This document shows positions 24,505 to 35,685 of a stretch of DNA of 64,000 nucleotides, piece by piece (the first letter of the stretch is position 1; each line of letters begins with the position of its first letter). Both the position numbers and the translations under genes were made by a program. The notes beneath the pieces were generated by a model. That model was given only the letters and a program-made list of their open reading frames with translations. It was not told where the DNA came from and made no database searches. The stretch comes from Trichopria drosophilae (lineage: Eukaryota > Arthropoda > Insecta > Hymenoptera > Diapriidae): assembly GCA_030407085.1 (NCBI GenBank), contig CM059586.1:11550001-11614000 (forward strand), read 5' to 3'.

Positions 24505-24957
24505 ATTAACTTGTACTTGATTAATTTCTGGCGATTCTTATAATAAGTTTGCGCCTGCAAAATCATGTTTTATGTCACTTTTTTATTAACTAAGAAATTG
24601 ATTTATATGTCGGAAAAATAAATTCTTAATTTGTTATTCATATATGGTTCAAAAGCTACCAAGAACATGATTTTTAAATCGGCACTTTATTATTTTTTTA
24701 AATTTAACACTTTTCTCTTCTTACGTTTCTAAGGTTTTTGGGAAAACCTATTTTGTTCTATTTTTTTCAGAAAATTGATGTAGTTCGGTTTTCTTTTCCA
24801 GTTTAAAAGTGATCAAAAGCAAACCTCTGATTCACCAGAAATCTGACGAGAATTAAATCATTTTCGAATGTGTGATAATCGTTACCTCGATTCTCAGCCC
24901 ATTTGAACAGGATCAGAAAAGTACCTGATATTAAATATTTTATACAAAATTCCCATA

Positions 24958-25563
24958 ATTAGTCAAAAATCAGATTTCTCGTATTACGTTTCTTTTACTA
25001 AAAAAAAAACATTATAAGGTTTAATTAAATTGTTGGGTTGTTGATGCCAACCCCTAAGTATGAAAAAAGTATGTGTAAATAATCTGTTTGTGTATTAGTA
25101 TAGCAAACAGAACTCTTAATTTCTTCGGACTGCATATATGCATATATACAGAATATTAATAACTCGACCACTATCAGATTCTGCATCCCTCTAGCGATAA
25201 TACGTAGAACTACATGCCTATTACTAAAATACTCGTTTCGTCCTCGTTCCCCTATGTGGACTCATCACTAAGACTATAGAGGACCTGTCTTAGACGTTTA
25301 TATGGTTTTATTTTAAAAATTGAGATTTTAAATATTTCTAGCAGAGGAGGAATGCTAAAAATATTGAAAGAATATCTACGCATTAATAGGTAACGGGATG
25401 TCGTTACACGTGCCTAGATACTTGCGTTCCTTTAATAAAATATATATAAAAATAAAGTATTTTACTTTCTTAACCGCTTGAAATTAAAATTAGTCAAAAA
25501 TCAGATTCCTGGTATTAGGGTCCTTTTACTACAAAAAAATAACATTATAAGGCTTAATTACAT
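24958..25563 (-). repeat. Direct-repeat-bounded unit with a hammerhead-like core
   Basis: About 72 bp at 24960-25030 (TAGTCAAAAATCAGATT, then AACATTATAAGG) recurs in the same orientation at 25490-25563, about 530 bp later. Between them the minus strand holds a hammerhead-like core at 25235-25267: TGATGA, stem GTCC...GGAC, GAAAC, with the first base of the CTGATGA box replaced by G. It could be a partial tandem copy of a PLE terminal repeat or a retrozyme-like unit. There is no coding content. Confidence 0.4.
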
Positions 25564-25979
25564 GAAAAATTCTCATGAGGTTTAAAATAGATCACAATTC
25601 ATCATTTTGTACTGTTGGAAACACGTCCAACTTTGATCCTGGATAGTCTCAAAACTATGATCCCAGTTAATTCTCTTCTGGATCTAATCGATTTTGATAA
25701 AAAATCCATACAATTTTGATCAGTACTTATTGTCTCGGGTAGTTATATCTCGATACTCGTGAATTCTGCGAATCTATGAGAACGCTCTGAAGTGTTACTT
25801 CTAATTAATCCGGACTAATAAGGGCAGATAAACAAATCAATAAAATTCCTAATACTGAGAAATACTCATGAATTTAAAATTGATTTTCGTCTTTATAAAT
25901 CGAATTTAATATTAATAAATAATTCAAAAGTTTGAGGCATTTAGTTCTGTTACTTATCTATCGCGCTTAATGCTGTAAA

Positions 25980-26460
25980 AACCGGAAGTCTTAGTCGTTT
26001 CTTCCCTCGTATGAACTTTCCTGTACACTTACTTGGGGAAACTTGCCTCAGTCAAATGCACACCGAGGTCCAAACGACAAAGATATTCAGGTATCTCTCG
26101 GAGTTCCCTCGCCACCGGGAAGATAAAGAAGGCGCTTTTTGTCCGAACCCAAGGAGTCGGGGCGCTTTGAAAAGCTTTTACGAGGAAATTCCGTGTATAT
26201 GATTTCCCAGGGAATCCAAATCGTGGATTTACTCTTCGGCCGTAGCGGGATAGAGAGGCACCGATAAGCCAGAATGGAACGGAGGTGGGAGCTTTTGATA
26301 TTCGCCAGGGTGAGACAGGAGCTTCGAATTGAAAATATTGGAATTTCTTGTGTCTTTAACGGCCCCTGGAGATTTTCCAGACGAAAAAGGCAAGTCGGTA
26401 TATATAAAAGCATTGTTCAAGGCGAGCTTCAATATTTATTCCAAGTGTCACTGCGGCCGA
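25980..26460. other. GC-richer island with overlapping open frames
   Basis: Several frames on both strands are open for 60-108 codons, as expected for GC-rich DNA. None gives a product I recognise. It lies immediately upstream of the Penelope insertion. Candidate noncoding conserved or regulatory block, or an unrecognised exon. Confidence 0.25.
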
Positions 26461-26610
26461 TTCTTATCGATGATTATCTTATAAGCTAAATATTAATGTA
26501 AATAATTCTTGTCAATAATGAAGTGTGACATTAATAAGTAAACATTTATTCCAATATGGCCGTTACACTTCTAAAATTTATGTCCTATAACGGACAGTTT
26601 CAAGCCCTAC

Positions 26611-26640
26611 GTTTCGACTTTTTTTCCAAGTCCTCATCAG
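26611..26640 (-). ncRNA. Hammerhead ribozyme-like core of the Penelope element
   Basis: The minus strand reads CTGATGA (26640-26634), G, stem II GACTT/AAGTC with loop GGAAAAA, then GAAAC (26615-26611). All core boxes are intact. Its position, upstream of the terminal repeat and in sense with the element, matches known PLE hammerheads. Confidence 0.65.
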
Positions 26641-26956
26641 GGGCGTCTATTTATAAATTAAACAAAAATACAAAGATTAATTAAATAAATAAAAATATAA
26701 AATAAACACAATTAACTCAACAAGACAAAATAAGATCAACGTACTGTGTTCAGCGCTGCATAAACACAGACTGAATTAAGCAGGGCTGTTAGCATAATAT
26801 TATTATATGAACTAAAGTATGTATATATATAAGTGTGGAGAATATATCATTCAATGCATGAGTGAAAGCTATTAATCTTAATCTTTTATTAATAAATTAT
26901 TGTAAATGCAACTTAGTTTTTCAGTGTCAGTGCGAAAGTTAGTACTATTTTTAATT

Positions 26957-27594
26957 CTACATATATATAATTTCTATTATATTCCTTTTCTTCCAATTAA
27001 TATCACTGTCTAAAATTTTAATGTCGGTCAAATTAAAATAATGCCCAGTTGTTAACATATGTGCTGTCAAGGCTGTGTGACCTATATCTCTTTTCCAGTT
27101 ATTTTTATGTTCATATAAGCGAGTCTTTAAGTATCTTTTGGTTTGTCCTACGTATATTGCTTGGCATTCGTTACAGTTTATTCCATATATCACATTCGAC
27201 ATCATTGATTTGTCTGTTTGATCTATTTTTGATTGAAACAAAGTTTCTAAGGTGTTAAACCGTTTGTTTATAATTGTTATGTTCAATTTTTCATATATTT
27301 TTTTAAGTCTGTTATTAAATTTATAAATGTAAGGAATACTATATTGTTTGTAAAGTCCTTTGTTTGTTCTTTCACACTATCAGTCTTTTTTTAACTGTAT
27401 CCTGTATAAATCTTAAATCAAACCCGTGTTTTAGCAAAAAATTGTTAACAAAGATCAAATATTTTTGGTGAAATTGAGTGTCAGATAATAATATCGCTTT
27501 ATCAACTAGCATAGTTGCAATTCCTCTTTTTACATGCGTTGAATGGTTAGAATTGAAATTTAAAAATGTCTCTGAACAAGTTAACCTAAATTAG
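26957..27594 (-). pseudogene. Penelope RT C-terminus and GIY-YIG endonuclease, frameshifted
   Basis: The upstream segment (27594 to 27372) reads TFLNFNSNHSTHVKRGIA, VDKAILLSDTQFHQKYL and ends in a stop. This is the thumb/C-terminal RT region of Penelope-like elements (LNFxSxHxxxxKRG, LVDRAxxLSxxxFHxxNL). After a frameshift near 27370 it resumes with YSIPYIYKFNNRLKKIYEKL. Then comes a 109-codon frame with the GIY-YIG endonuclease: VIYGINCNECQAIYVGQTK, with two Cys (C38, C41) between the GIY and YIG parts as in Penelope EN. A conserved Arg (RLYEH) and a final Glu (NIIEIIYM) follow. The RT catalytic domain is absent through 5' truncation. Not functional. Confidence 0.85.
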
Positions 27595-27889
27595 AAGTTC
27601 TAACATAAATTTTAGAAGTGTAACGGCCATATTGCAATAAATGTTTACTTGCTAAATATTAATCATTAAGCCTGAACGTGATCATTTAATATTTGTTAAT
27701 TGTTTTAGAGAGGCGTTTAAGTTATGACGTCTATATCATGCAATTTTTCTTTTCAATTAAATTCGTAATACACTTTAACTGTGGAAATAAATAAAAAATA
27801 ACACAGACTGAGCGTAATTCCAGTTAATAGAACACAAAAAGCAATAAAGAAATAATAATTACAGGCATAAACACATTATTTCGTTGTTA

Positions 27890-28175
27890 TCGTCTTTATT
27901 GGAAATAAACCTTACAATACATATAAATATACAATTTTTTAATACAATACAGCTTAAAAAGCTGCTTTACAGACTGACCCATAATATATATACAAGGAAA
28001 TGATTTTTCTTGTTATAATAACAATCATAATTTTTCTTTTCACGGGTTCTATCCCTTATTATAGTCTCTTTTATGCTTGGTAAGACACTTTTACTAAATT
28101 TTTATAGTAGTATGTTTAATAGTTGCTATAATCCCTTCAGGTATAAATAAAAACGGCTTTGACTTTGATTCAACA
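27890..28175. repeat. Possible retroelement 3' UTR, orientation uncertain
   Basis: The plus strand ends AACGGCTTTGACTTTGATTC followed by an A-rich stretch, a common LINE 3' ending. The minus strand alternatively ends in AATAAAGACGATAACAACG. No coding sequence remains to decide. Confidence 0.2.
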
Positions 28176-28193
28176 ATAAAAAAAATGATAAAT

Positions 28194-29035
28194 AAAGGAG
28201 GATGCCCACGGTTCTAGGTCGTTTTGGAGGTATAACCTCTGAAACTGCTAAATTCGAATACAGTATGATGAGATGTAACACCTTCTACCAAATTTGATTA
28301 TTTTATCAGGTGGGAAAGTTTAAAAAATCATTGTTGAAGTCGCGGATTTTACATAAGAATTTAATCTAAGTAGTAACAGTCCGCAGAAACGATTGTTTCT
28401 AACTGATTCGTTGTTACTACTTACATCACTGCATTTTCCTATGTAAAATCCGCTATTTCAACAACAATTTTTTAAACTTTTCTACGTGATAAAACAATCG
28501 AATTTGATATGAGGTGTTACATCTTATAATATTCTGTCCGATCGAGGTAGTTTTAGAAGTTACACCTAGAGTACACAGAGAGAAAAAAGGTTAATAGAAC
28601 CATGAAGAAAAGGTAGAAATGATTATAATATTTCATAATAGTATAATTCACATCGTGAAAAGTTGCAGTTGACAGTATCTTATTTTTATAATTCATAATA
28701 TTGTAAAATATAACATACAATAATTACTTTTTATGATGATAAGTAGTTATTTTCATTTAACCACGTTTAATAAATCTATTTTTCTGGTCAAGAATATTTT
28801 GAGTGACTATTTAACTGTAAATCTGTGGTTATAGATATGAGGTTATGTGCTATGCTGCATATTTAAGTATTTGGGAATAGTAAACGGAACAATGTTTTTG
28901 TTTTGTATTACTATGGAAATGGTTAATTTAACCATTTTTTATAATCACGTATTTTCGTGTTCTAAAATGGTTCCATTAACCATTTTCGTTTTTTCTGTGT
29001 AACAAAACCACCTATACCCGTGGACATCCTCCTTT
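28194..29035. mobile_element. Long-hairpin element, split by a nested MITE
   Basis: Tips AAAGGAGGATGCCCACGG and (reverse complement) AAAGGAGGATGTCCACGG. Arms match inward through GAGATGTAACACCT/AGGTGTTACATCT and ATTTTACATA/TATGTAAAAT to a centre near 28400. The right arm resumes after the nested element at 28574-28999. Superfamily and TSD are not determined. Confidence 0.65.
28574..28999. mobile_element. TA-flanked MITE (CACAGAGAGAAAAA tips), copy 1
   Basis: Tips CACAGAGAGAAAAAAGGTTA and TTTTTTCTGTG lie between TA at 28572-28573 and 29000-29001. Subterminal GGTTAATAGAACCAT mirrors ATGGTTCCATTAACC. Excising it restores the host element's right arm. A second copy is at 43730-44393. Confidence 0.8.
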
Positions 29036-30231
29036 CTACAAATCTATATCTAGGTATTTTTTCGATAGACGACGTTTAAATAATACAAGATTAATATTCA
29101 GATTATTATTGTTGAGATTTAGATGATAAAATATAGTTTTATACGAAGTCAAGAACTGTTTTCACCTCAAAATTGTTCGAGAGTTCATTTCTTTTGTGCA
29201 CTTGACATCTAAATTTAAAATTTATGCATTTAGGAAAGTTTATTTGAAAAAACACTTTAGTTAAGATTCGTGATTAACTATCAGAACAACTACATAACAT
29301 GACAAACTATAAAGAGGCGTTAAAAGATCATAACGGGAATTCTACCAATATGGTAATAATTTGCTATAAAAATCATCCATTAAAAATATTTTAATGAATT
29401 TTTAAAAAAGGAGGGCTGTAATTCTAACAAAAGTTCTATATGCTACATGCAGACACTTAAATAATGCCGAAAAATTGAGAATTTACTGTAAATAATAAGA
29501 AATAATCACCTACTTTTATTTATCGATACTTAAATCCAATGGAATTGTATGTAACTAGTTTCAAAACTTACACAGTAAAAGATAGGAAATGGTTCAACAT
29601 CTATCCTATAGGTCAACTTATATGTCCACAGACAATATAAGTAAACTACGAACAATTTAAATATGCACGTCGCCTAGTAGCAAATGAGCCTAGTTTTAGC
29701 TAGTTTTAGTCTAGTTTATTTATTTACCGTGCAACAATTCACACTTACTCCCTATAGCAGTATTTCTAATTTACATTAAATTCAGTCTAGAATAATGTAT
29801 TTTATAATTGAAAAATGATTTAGTAAAATTAATAAAGATATATAGGGGATATAAATGGGAAACAATAAACAATTTAGTATGGAGTAATTTTGTTACGTAT
29901 AATCCTCCTCAGATAAACGATAATACTTAAAAAAAAACTTGCTCACTTAATGACCTCTTGATTTTAAACCATTTATTAAGCGGTATTAATTAGTGTATAA
30001 ATTAAACAATTTTGTTTTAAAAAATTACGAATAAAAGAATGAAACGACAGAATTTAGAAAGACAACACAATAATTATAAAAGAAGAAGATTAAAAAGTGT
30101 TGAAAAGTACACAAACAGACCAAAAACTGATGAAATTTAATTGAAAAAACCAAAAACACTTTTCTAAAGATTTTCTTAGAGACCAATTAAAATCTAAACA
30201 CGCATAAAACAAATAAACATTAATTAATGAA

Positions 30232-30414
30232 TATAAATAATTCTTGTCGATAATGAAGTGTGACATTAATAAGTAAACATTTATTGTAATATGGCCGTTA
30301 CACTTCTAAAATTTATTGGACTTGAAAAAAAGTGGAAACGTTGGGCTTGACACTGTCCGTTATAGGGCATAAATTTTAGAAGTGTAACGGCCATACTACA
30401 ATAAATGTTTACTT
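30232..30414 (+). mobile_element. Minimal Penelope insertion, 13-bp TSD
   Basis: The 13-bp direct repeat ATTAATTAATGAA (30219-30231 and 30415-30427) flanks 183 bp. The left half, starting TATAAATAATTCTTGTCG, is the inverted terminal copy. The right half keeps GAAACGTTGGGC (30335 on) and the same terminal repeat as 26498-27650. The CTGATGA half of the hammerhead is lost at the inversion junction. Confidence 0.8.
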
Positions 30415-33400
30415 ATTAATTAATGAAAAATAATTTGATGGTAATATACAATTTTACTATTGACTCTTAAAAATTTTCTTCGGGCTTAATAGTAGATTTT
30501 TAATCACTTTTTAAATTATTTTATTACGTGAGTTCCTATATTTATAGAAAACAAATAGTCTTTACAATACTTGTTCTATTAATTTATTTGCATCATTTTA
30601 CATTTTAATGTCCAAAATAACACCCAAACATTTCTGACAAACAAAAATCTAGTTGTATGCAGCTTTATGCCCTACAAATATTAAACTGAATCATTAGTAC
30701 ATCATTAAATAATTTTTGTATGGAATAGAACATAGCTGGGAATTAAATAGCCAGATGTTTGTAAAGCAGCATTCACTTTAACAGGAAATAATTATACAAA
30801 TTGAGCTTCGTATATGTCCAGGCGTGGTTAATCGATTCAGGATACGTTATTTCCACGTAACTGCATTTATGTAATCAATTTCTCTGTGCAGCTTTCAAAT
30901 ACAAGCATTACATGCTCTCATTGAGCTAAAAATGTAAAATTTGTAATAATAATATTTGTCGAAATATATCCGTTGATGAATATTATTTTTCTCTTTGAAA
31001 ACTTCATTAATTTTTCATTACATGCATCGCTGTTTGAAATTCTATTTCTAGAACTTGTCAATCGCTCTAAACATAATTTCGAGATAATAATAAACCTGTT
31101 TAAGAACCTATTTTTAGAATCCTACATACCACTTATAAACAATTTACAAAAGCACAACTTCCTATTTTCTTTTTTTAGAATCTTTCGTATTTGTTAGTCC
31201 ATATGACGCGGATAACGAGTGCTGCAAAATATAATAGCTAAAAAAATTGAATCCCAACTTAGTTTTTATTATTAAAAAATCTGTGGATTAAAAACAATGG
31301 ACCTGAAATTAATAAAAGGGCCAGAAAGAATAAATTGCTTTCACGGGAGCAGGTAATATTTTACGATGTATTTCGAGCTTTGTACAGTTGTAACGTTCAT
31401 TTATTATTTAAAATATTGTATTTATCGTCGATTCCCACTCGTGAGAATAATTAACGGTTCAATTTTCAAAAGTTTTTTTGTACAACTTCATAAAATATTA
31501 CAAGGTGATTATGACCCTTCATAGTAAATGGCAACCTAACTGTCGAGTCGAACAAAAGTTCTAGGATAATTGTGCTCATTTATTTCAAAAGACGGAAATG
31601 CTCAAAATAATTAACCAGGGGAGTTAAGTCCTGACGTAGCAATAATTATTCTTACAATAAATAATTACCATTTTAATGAAGAGAATTGAATTAACAATGA
31701 ATAATACTCAAGTAGATATTATTTGTGGCAGAATAGGGTTGGGAATTGCTTATCATATTTACTGTTTAAGATATTGAACATTAATTTAATAAATAAGTAA
31801 TGATAAATGACACTAATGAATTATACTTTAGTCATCAACCATACAAAAATATCAGTTTAAAATTGAAGTAATCTTTATCAGTTTGTTATTTTTCCGATCG
31901 AAACAAATAACCTTAGTATGAAGTAACGAAATTGTTAACAATATTGAGAGGATAACTCAAACTTAATTAAAAAAAAACCCTATTTAATGAAATGATTGGA
32001 TAAATTTATTTAATTTTTTAAAGTGTTGTAGCTATTTTCGAGGTCGCAAAATCTATCTCTGATGTAGAAAATATCCGTTAAATTTTGGAAATACGGATTG
32101 TTCTTGTGAATCTGATAACAATATTTTTAAATTGAAAATGCGAAACAATATTTTGAAATTTTTAAGTAATTCACTACACTCCGTTCACGAATGTTTTTTC
32201 TGGTCGCTAAATAGAAATGTAATATTAAATTAGGAAATTTGAAAACGGCTGTAGGAAAATGATAAACCCAATTTAATCATTTTTATTGAGTTTTAAAAAC
32301 TTCTTATGCAAAGAGTTTTAAGATCGATGAATTAACGTCCATATAACGTCCATAATTTAAATAGGTCAATACGTACAATTTAATTCATGAATACTTTTAC
32401 TATTGAGAGTGTACTATGTAATCTTAAAACTTAGTTACTACTGATGTCTAAAAGTTTGTATTATCTATTTTCTATTCCTCTTGAAATGTACAGAAATCAA
32501 TCTGAATCGCGTCTGATTCTTGTGTAGATTTAGTCGTAAATGATACGCGCGCAGTTCACTCACACAAAGAAACTATTAATTACTGCAATTATCCGTATTT
32601 TCAGTAAATACCATAGGAATTTTGCTGATGTAGCCCAGCATGCAACAAATACCACGTATACAAACAACACAAGAGGAACAATTGCAAGTATCTCAAACAA
32701 AACCCATTATTTTTCGCATGTAATTACACACATTTATTCTACTCTATAATATAAATTCGATTTATTAAAAATATTATGTATTCCTTTCCTAATGTTAATT
32801 AGAATAATTGATTTACGAACGAATTACTCATTTTCTGATAACTAATTGGTTTACTTTCTAAATTCGATTTGTATTTGAATTAGCAAAAGATGCGAAGAAG
32901 GTGTTCTTATTGTTGTCGACAAAATTAGGCATATGTTTATATTTCTATGAATCCAGGTTCCAGTAAGCTTTGTACTAATAAGTTTTAGGCGTTTCATTTG
33001 AGTGAAACGACGAAGATCCTTGAAGAGGAAAACTAACTGTTATGTGAAGTGCCATAAGAACAAGAAGGTGTGTAATCCCACTTTCCAAAGCCGAAGTCAA
33101 TTTTTTACCCATACGTGACAAGTTCCATAACGACAAGTCACCTTTCCTAACCTAAAAATCTGCTTAAATATACTCAATGCGTTATCAACAACAACACAAG
33201 ATATATAATGAACCTAATTAATGATATTTATATTTATTTACCGTTTATATCATCCATTTCCAGGAAGGAGTAAACGTGACTGAATCCGTCGTTTCCGAGA
33301 AAAAAAAAAACAATGTTCAGCAGTTTACGACGAGGGTTAAGAAAAACGGAATTATTATATTCAAGCCGATGGAATTTCATTATGCCTAAAAATACTAATT

Positions 33401-33864
33401 CCCTTTAGGCGTATAAATATAATTCTCAAAGTACATTAAATATTTAATATTAAATTATCAGATTTTTTAACTTATTTCTATAAATTTCTTTTAGCGATAT
33501 CTAATAATCCATTTGAAAAATGTGAAATAACAAGTACGTTTCCAATATAAATATCTAATGGTTATTACTGCTAAATTATAATAAATAGTCTTAAGTAAAC
33601 AAAAAAATAAATTCATTACATATGAAATGCATAAATTCTGTTTCATAATTTTAATTAACTAATTCAAATAGCAATCCATTAGTAAATTACTAATTGAAAT
33701 ATAACTGAAAACTCTTTTAATTAGTAGTTCTCCAATCATTGCATTTCATTGACATTTTCGCAAATTTCATTAATAGAACTTGACCAAAAATTAGCAAAAT
33801 CCGTTTAATTCATATAAAGAAAACCTATAATCATTGCTTACATTTCGACGTAAAGATAAAACCG

Positions 33865-34135
33865 TAACTTCTCTACTTCGTAAATTTGAAGTAGTCAAAT
33901 GGAAGAGTGAACAGTTGGCCACTAATTGAATTAATAATCATTTTTACTAATGAAGATAAAAAAATACTAATAACAGTCGGAACTAATTCGTTTTAGTAAT
34001 AAAGTATTAAATGATACTATTACCAATTTAAAATTAATAGGATTTGACCAAAGAAATACTAGTCTGTTTTTCTTACTATATATATTTCTTACTAATTCAA
34101 TTAGTCACCAACTTTTTACTTCCGAAGTAGTAGTG
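33865..34135. repeat. Hairpin MITE, diverged relative of the 6480 family
   Basis: CTACTTCG...GGCCACTAATTGAATTAATAA on the left mirrors TTACTAATTCAATTAGTCACC...CGAAGTAG on the right. AATAATCATTTTTACTAATG is close to a block in the 61974 copy. Borders approximate. Confidence 0.45.
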
Positions 34136-34599
34136 TATTTAACAAATACAGAATTCGTGAGTACATGATACTGAATGGCTTACAATGATAACCATTTACT
34201 ATCTACAACGTGATAAATATGACGAAAATGCAACCGATCCATCAACTATGAACGGCAAGTAGTAGCATAATTTATTAGTCAACCACAACTTCTGAAGCAA
34301 CAATTGAAAATTATAAATAACCTCATTGCAATTAATGCATAAATGGAACTACGATACATGTCACATAAAAAAGCAAATGCTCTACGCGTCGTGGAAAGCC
34401 AAACGATGAAGATCAGAGGTTCATGCAACACATAAATATTTGGGAAATATACTGCTAACAACCAATAGTAGTCCGGCATAACTTAAGCAAGCGACAATTA
34501 AGAATAGTAAAACACCGCAGCGTCGGTGATGCGAATAGTTGAATACAATCCTTGTAACATATATATATTCATGAGATATGACTGATTTAAAGTAGTAGT

Positions 34600-35192
34600 C
34601 TGGTGTCTTGGGACGAAAAAATCGATTTTTGTTCTGTTACATATTTCGAAAGTATTGTGTCTTAAGAATATACTGTGAGAAAATCACAACGAAAATCGAA
34701 AAATTGACAAAGTTACAGCACATATACAAGAGCATCTCATAGGAGGCCGAGCTGTATTCTCAAAACATTAAACGTGTTTTTCTCAAAACCATGTTTATCC
34801 GATCGGCCCAGGTGATAACAATTTTTCTATTCAACCGATTTCGCTGAATTTTGGATATGTTATTCTACACATATGTTGCTATCGAAAGAACTGAAATGTT
34901 TTATTTTTATTTACAATTGTTTATTTTGTAGCCTGATTTCTTATTAAAAAAAATGTAAATTAGGCATCTATTTGTTTCAAAAGTCCGCCATATTAATATA
35001 TTTCAACCAAATTGATTAATCTTAGTTCCAACCAGAATTACAAGCTTGCTGAACAAAAATATTTTTTAACTTCCCGGTCGACAGGGAAGTTATTGAAATG
35101 ACCTCGAAAATGGAAAATGCTAATTTCATGATATCTCCACGTTTTGTGACCACTAGAAGCAAACTGACGCATTTTTAGAGCGATGTCTGTCT

Positions 35193-35262
<70 letters not shown>

Positions 35263-35420
35263 GTGTGTGTGTACGGATGAAAACCAAATTTTGTCCAACG
35301 AGTTCTCTTCAACGGATGAAGCGAATTGATTAATTTTTTTTTTAATCCATGCGTCCTGACCTAACTTCGTGCTGATTAGATTTTGAACATGATCGGCTGA
35401 GCGGTTTTCGAGTTATTCAA
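34600..35420. repeat. Unclassified repeat-like segment
   Basis: The segment holds GTCTTGGGACGAAAAAATCG at its left. A hairpin TTCCCGGTCGACAGGGAA is at about 35072-35089. The long GT tract lies inside it. No terminal repeats or frame were confirmed. Confidence 0.3.
35195..35272. repeat. (GT)n microsatellite
   Basis: About 39 GT units with a single C interruption near the right end. On the minus strand it translates as a Thr-His repeat, which is not a real protein. Confidence 0.95.
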
Positions 35421-35534
35421 AAAAAAATAGTAAAAGTAGTACAAATAACGTGAAAAAATGATATTATTTAACAAATTCCCTCATTTTTCGTGAGGAAACT
35501 GTTGATGCGCGACAAAAAACTGAGAAATAAAAAA

Positions 35535-35685
35535 GCCGACATATCAAAAAGCCGACAAGTAAAAAACCGACATATTAAAAAGCCGACACGGTAAAAGTAT
35601 TATTCTCTTTACAATATGCCGATTTTTTACTAGTCGGTTTTTTTATTTGTCGGCTTTTTGACTGTCGGTTTTCTGACTTGTCGGC
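35535..35685. mobile_element. GTCGG fold-back element, third copy
   Basis: Four CCGAC blocks spaced 15-22 bp on the left face three to four GTCGG blocks on the right around a short AT-rich centre. It is the same block structure as 24288-24504. Outer tips and duplication were not found. Confidence 0.5.

Larger units (their letters stand above)
26498..27650 (-). mobile_element. Penelope-like retroelement, 5'-truncated, 13-bp TSD
   Basis: The exact 13-bp direct repeat GCTAAATATTAAT (26485-26497 and 27651-27663) bounds the element. On the minus strand it begins with an inverted partial terminal repeat (27650 to about 27605). A decayed RT-end/GIY-YIG frame follows, then an AT-rich 3' UTR, a hammerhead core (26640-26611) and the terminal repeat proper. 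The inverted ends share AAATTTTAGAAGTGTAACGG. PLEs typically show inverted partial terminal repeats upstream after target-primed insertion. Confidence 0.85.

Noticed and set aside
24285..24509. 74-codon frame rich in Asp and Lys
   Set aside because: Product of the CCGAC block repeats in a fold-back element.
25034..25490. Solo LTR beginning TGTTGGG
   Set aside because: No matching CA end, no short target duplication and no primer-binding context. The direct repeats lie outside the proposed LTR.
26011..26489. Overlapping open frames on both strands
   Set aside because: Mutually overlapping frames in GC-rich DNA with no family resemblance; not called as genes.
35038..35298. Minus-strand frame with a Thr-His repeat
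   Set aside because: Translation of the GT microsatellite.
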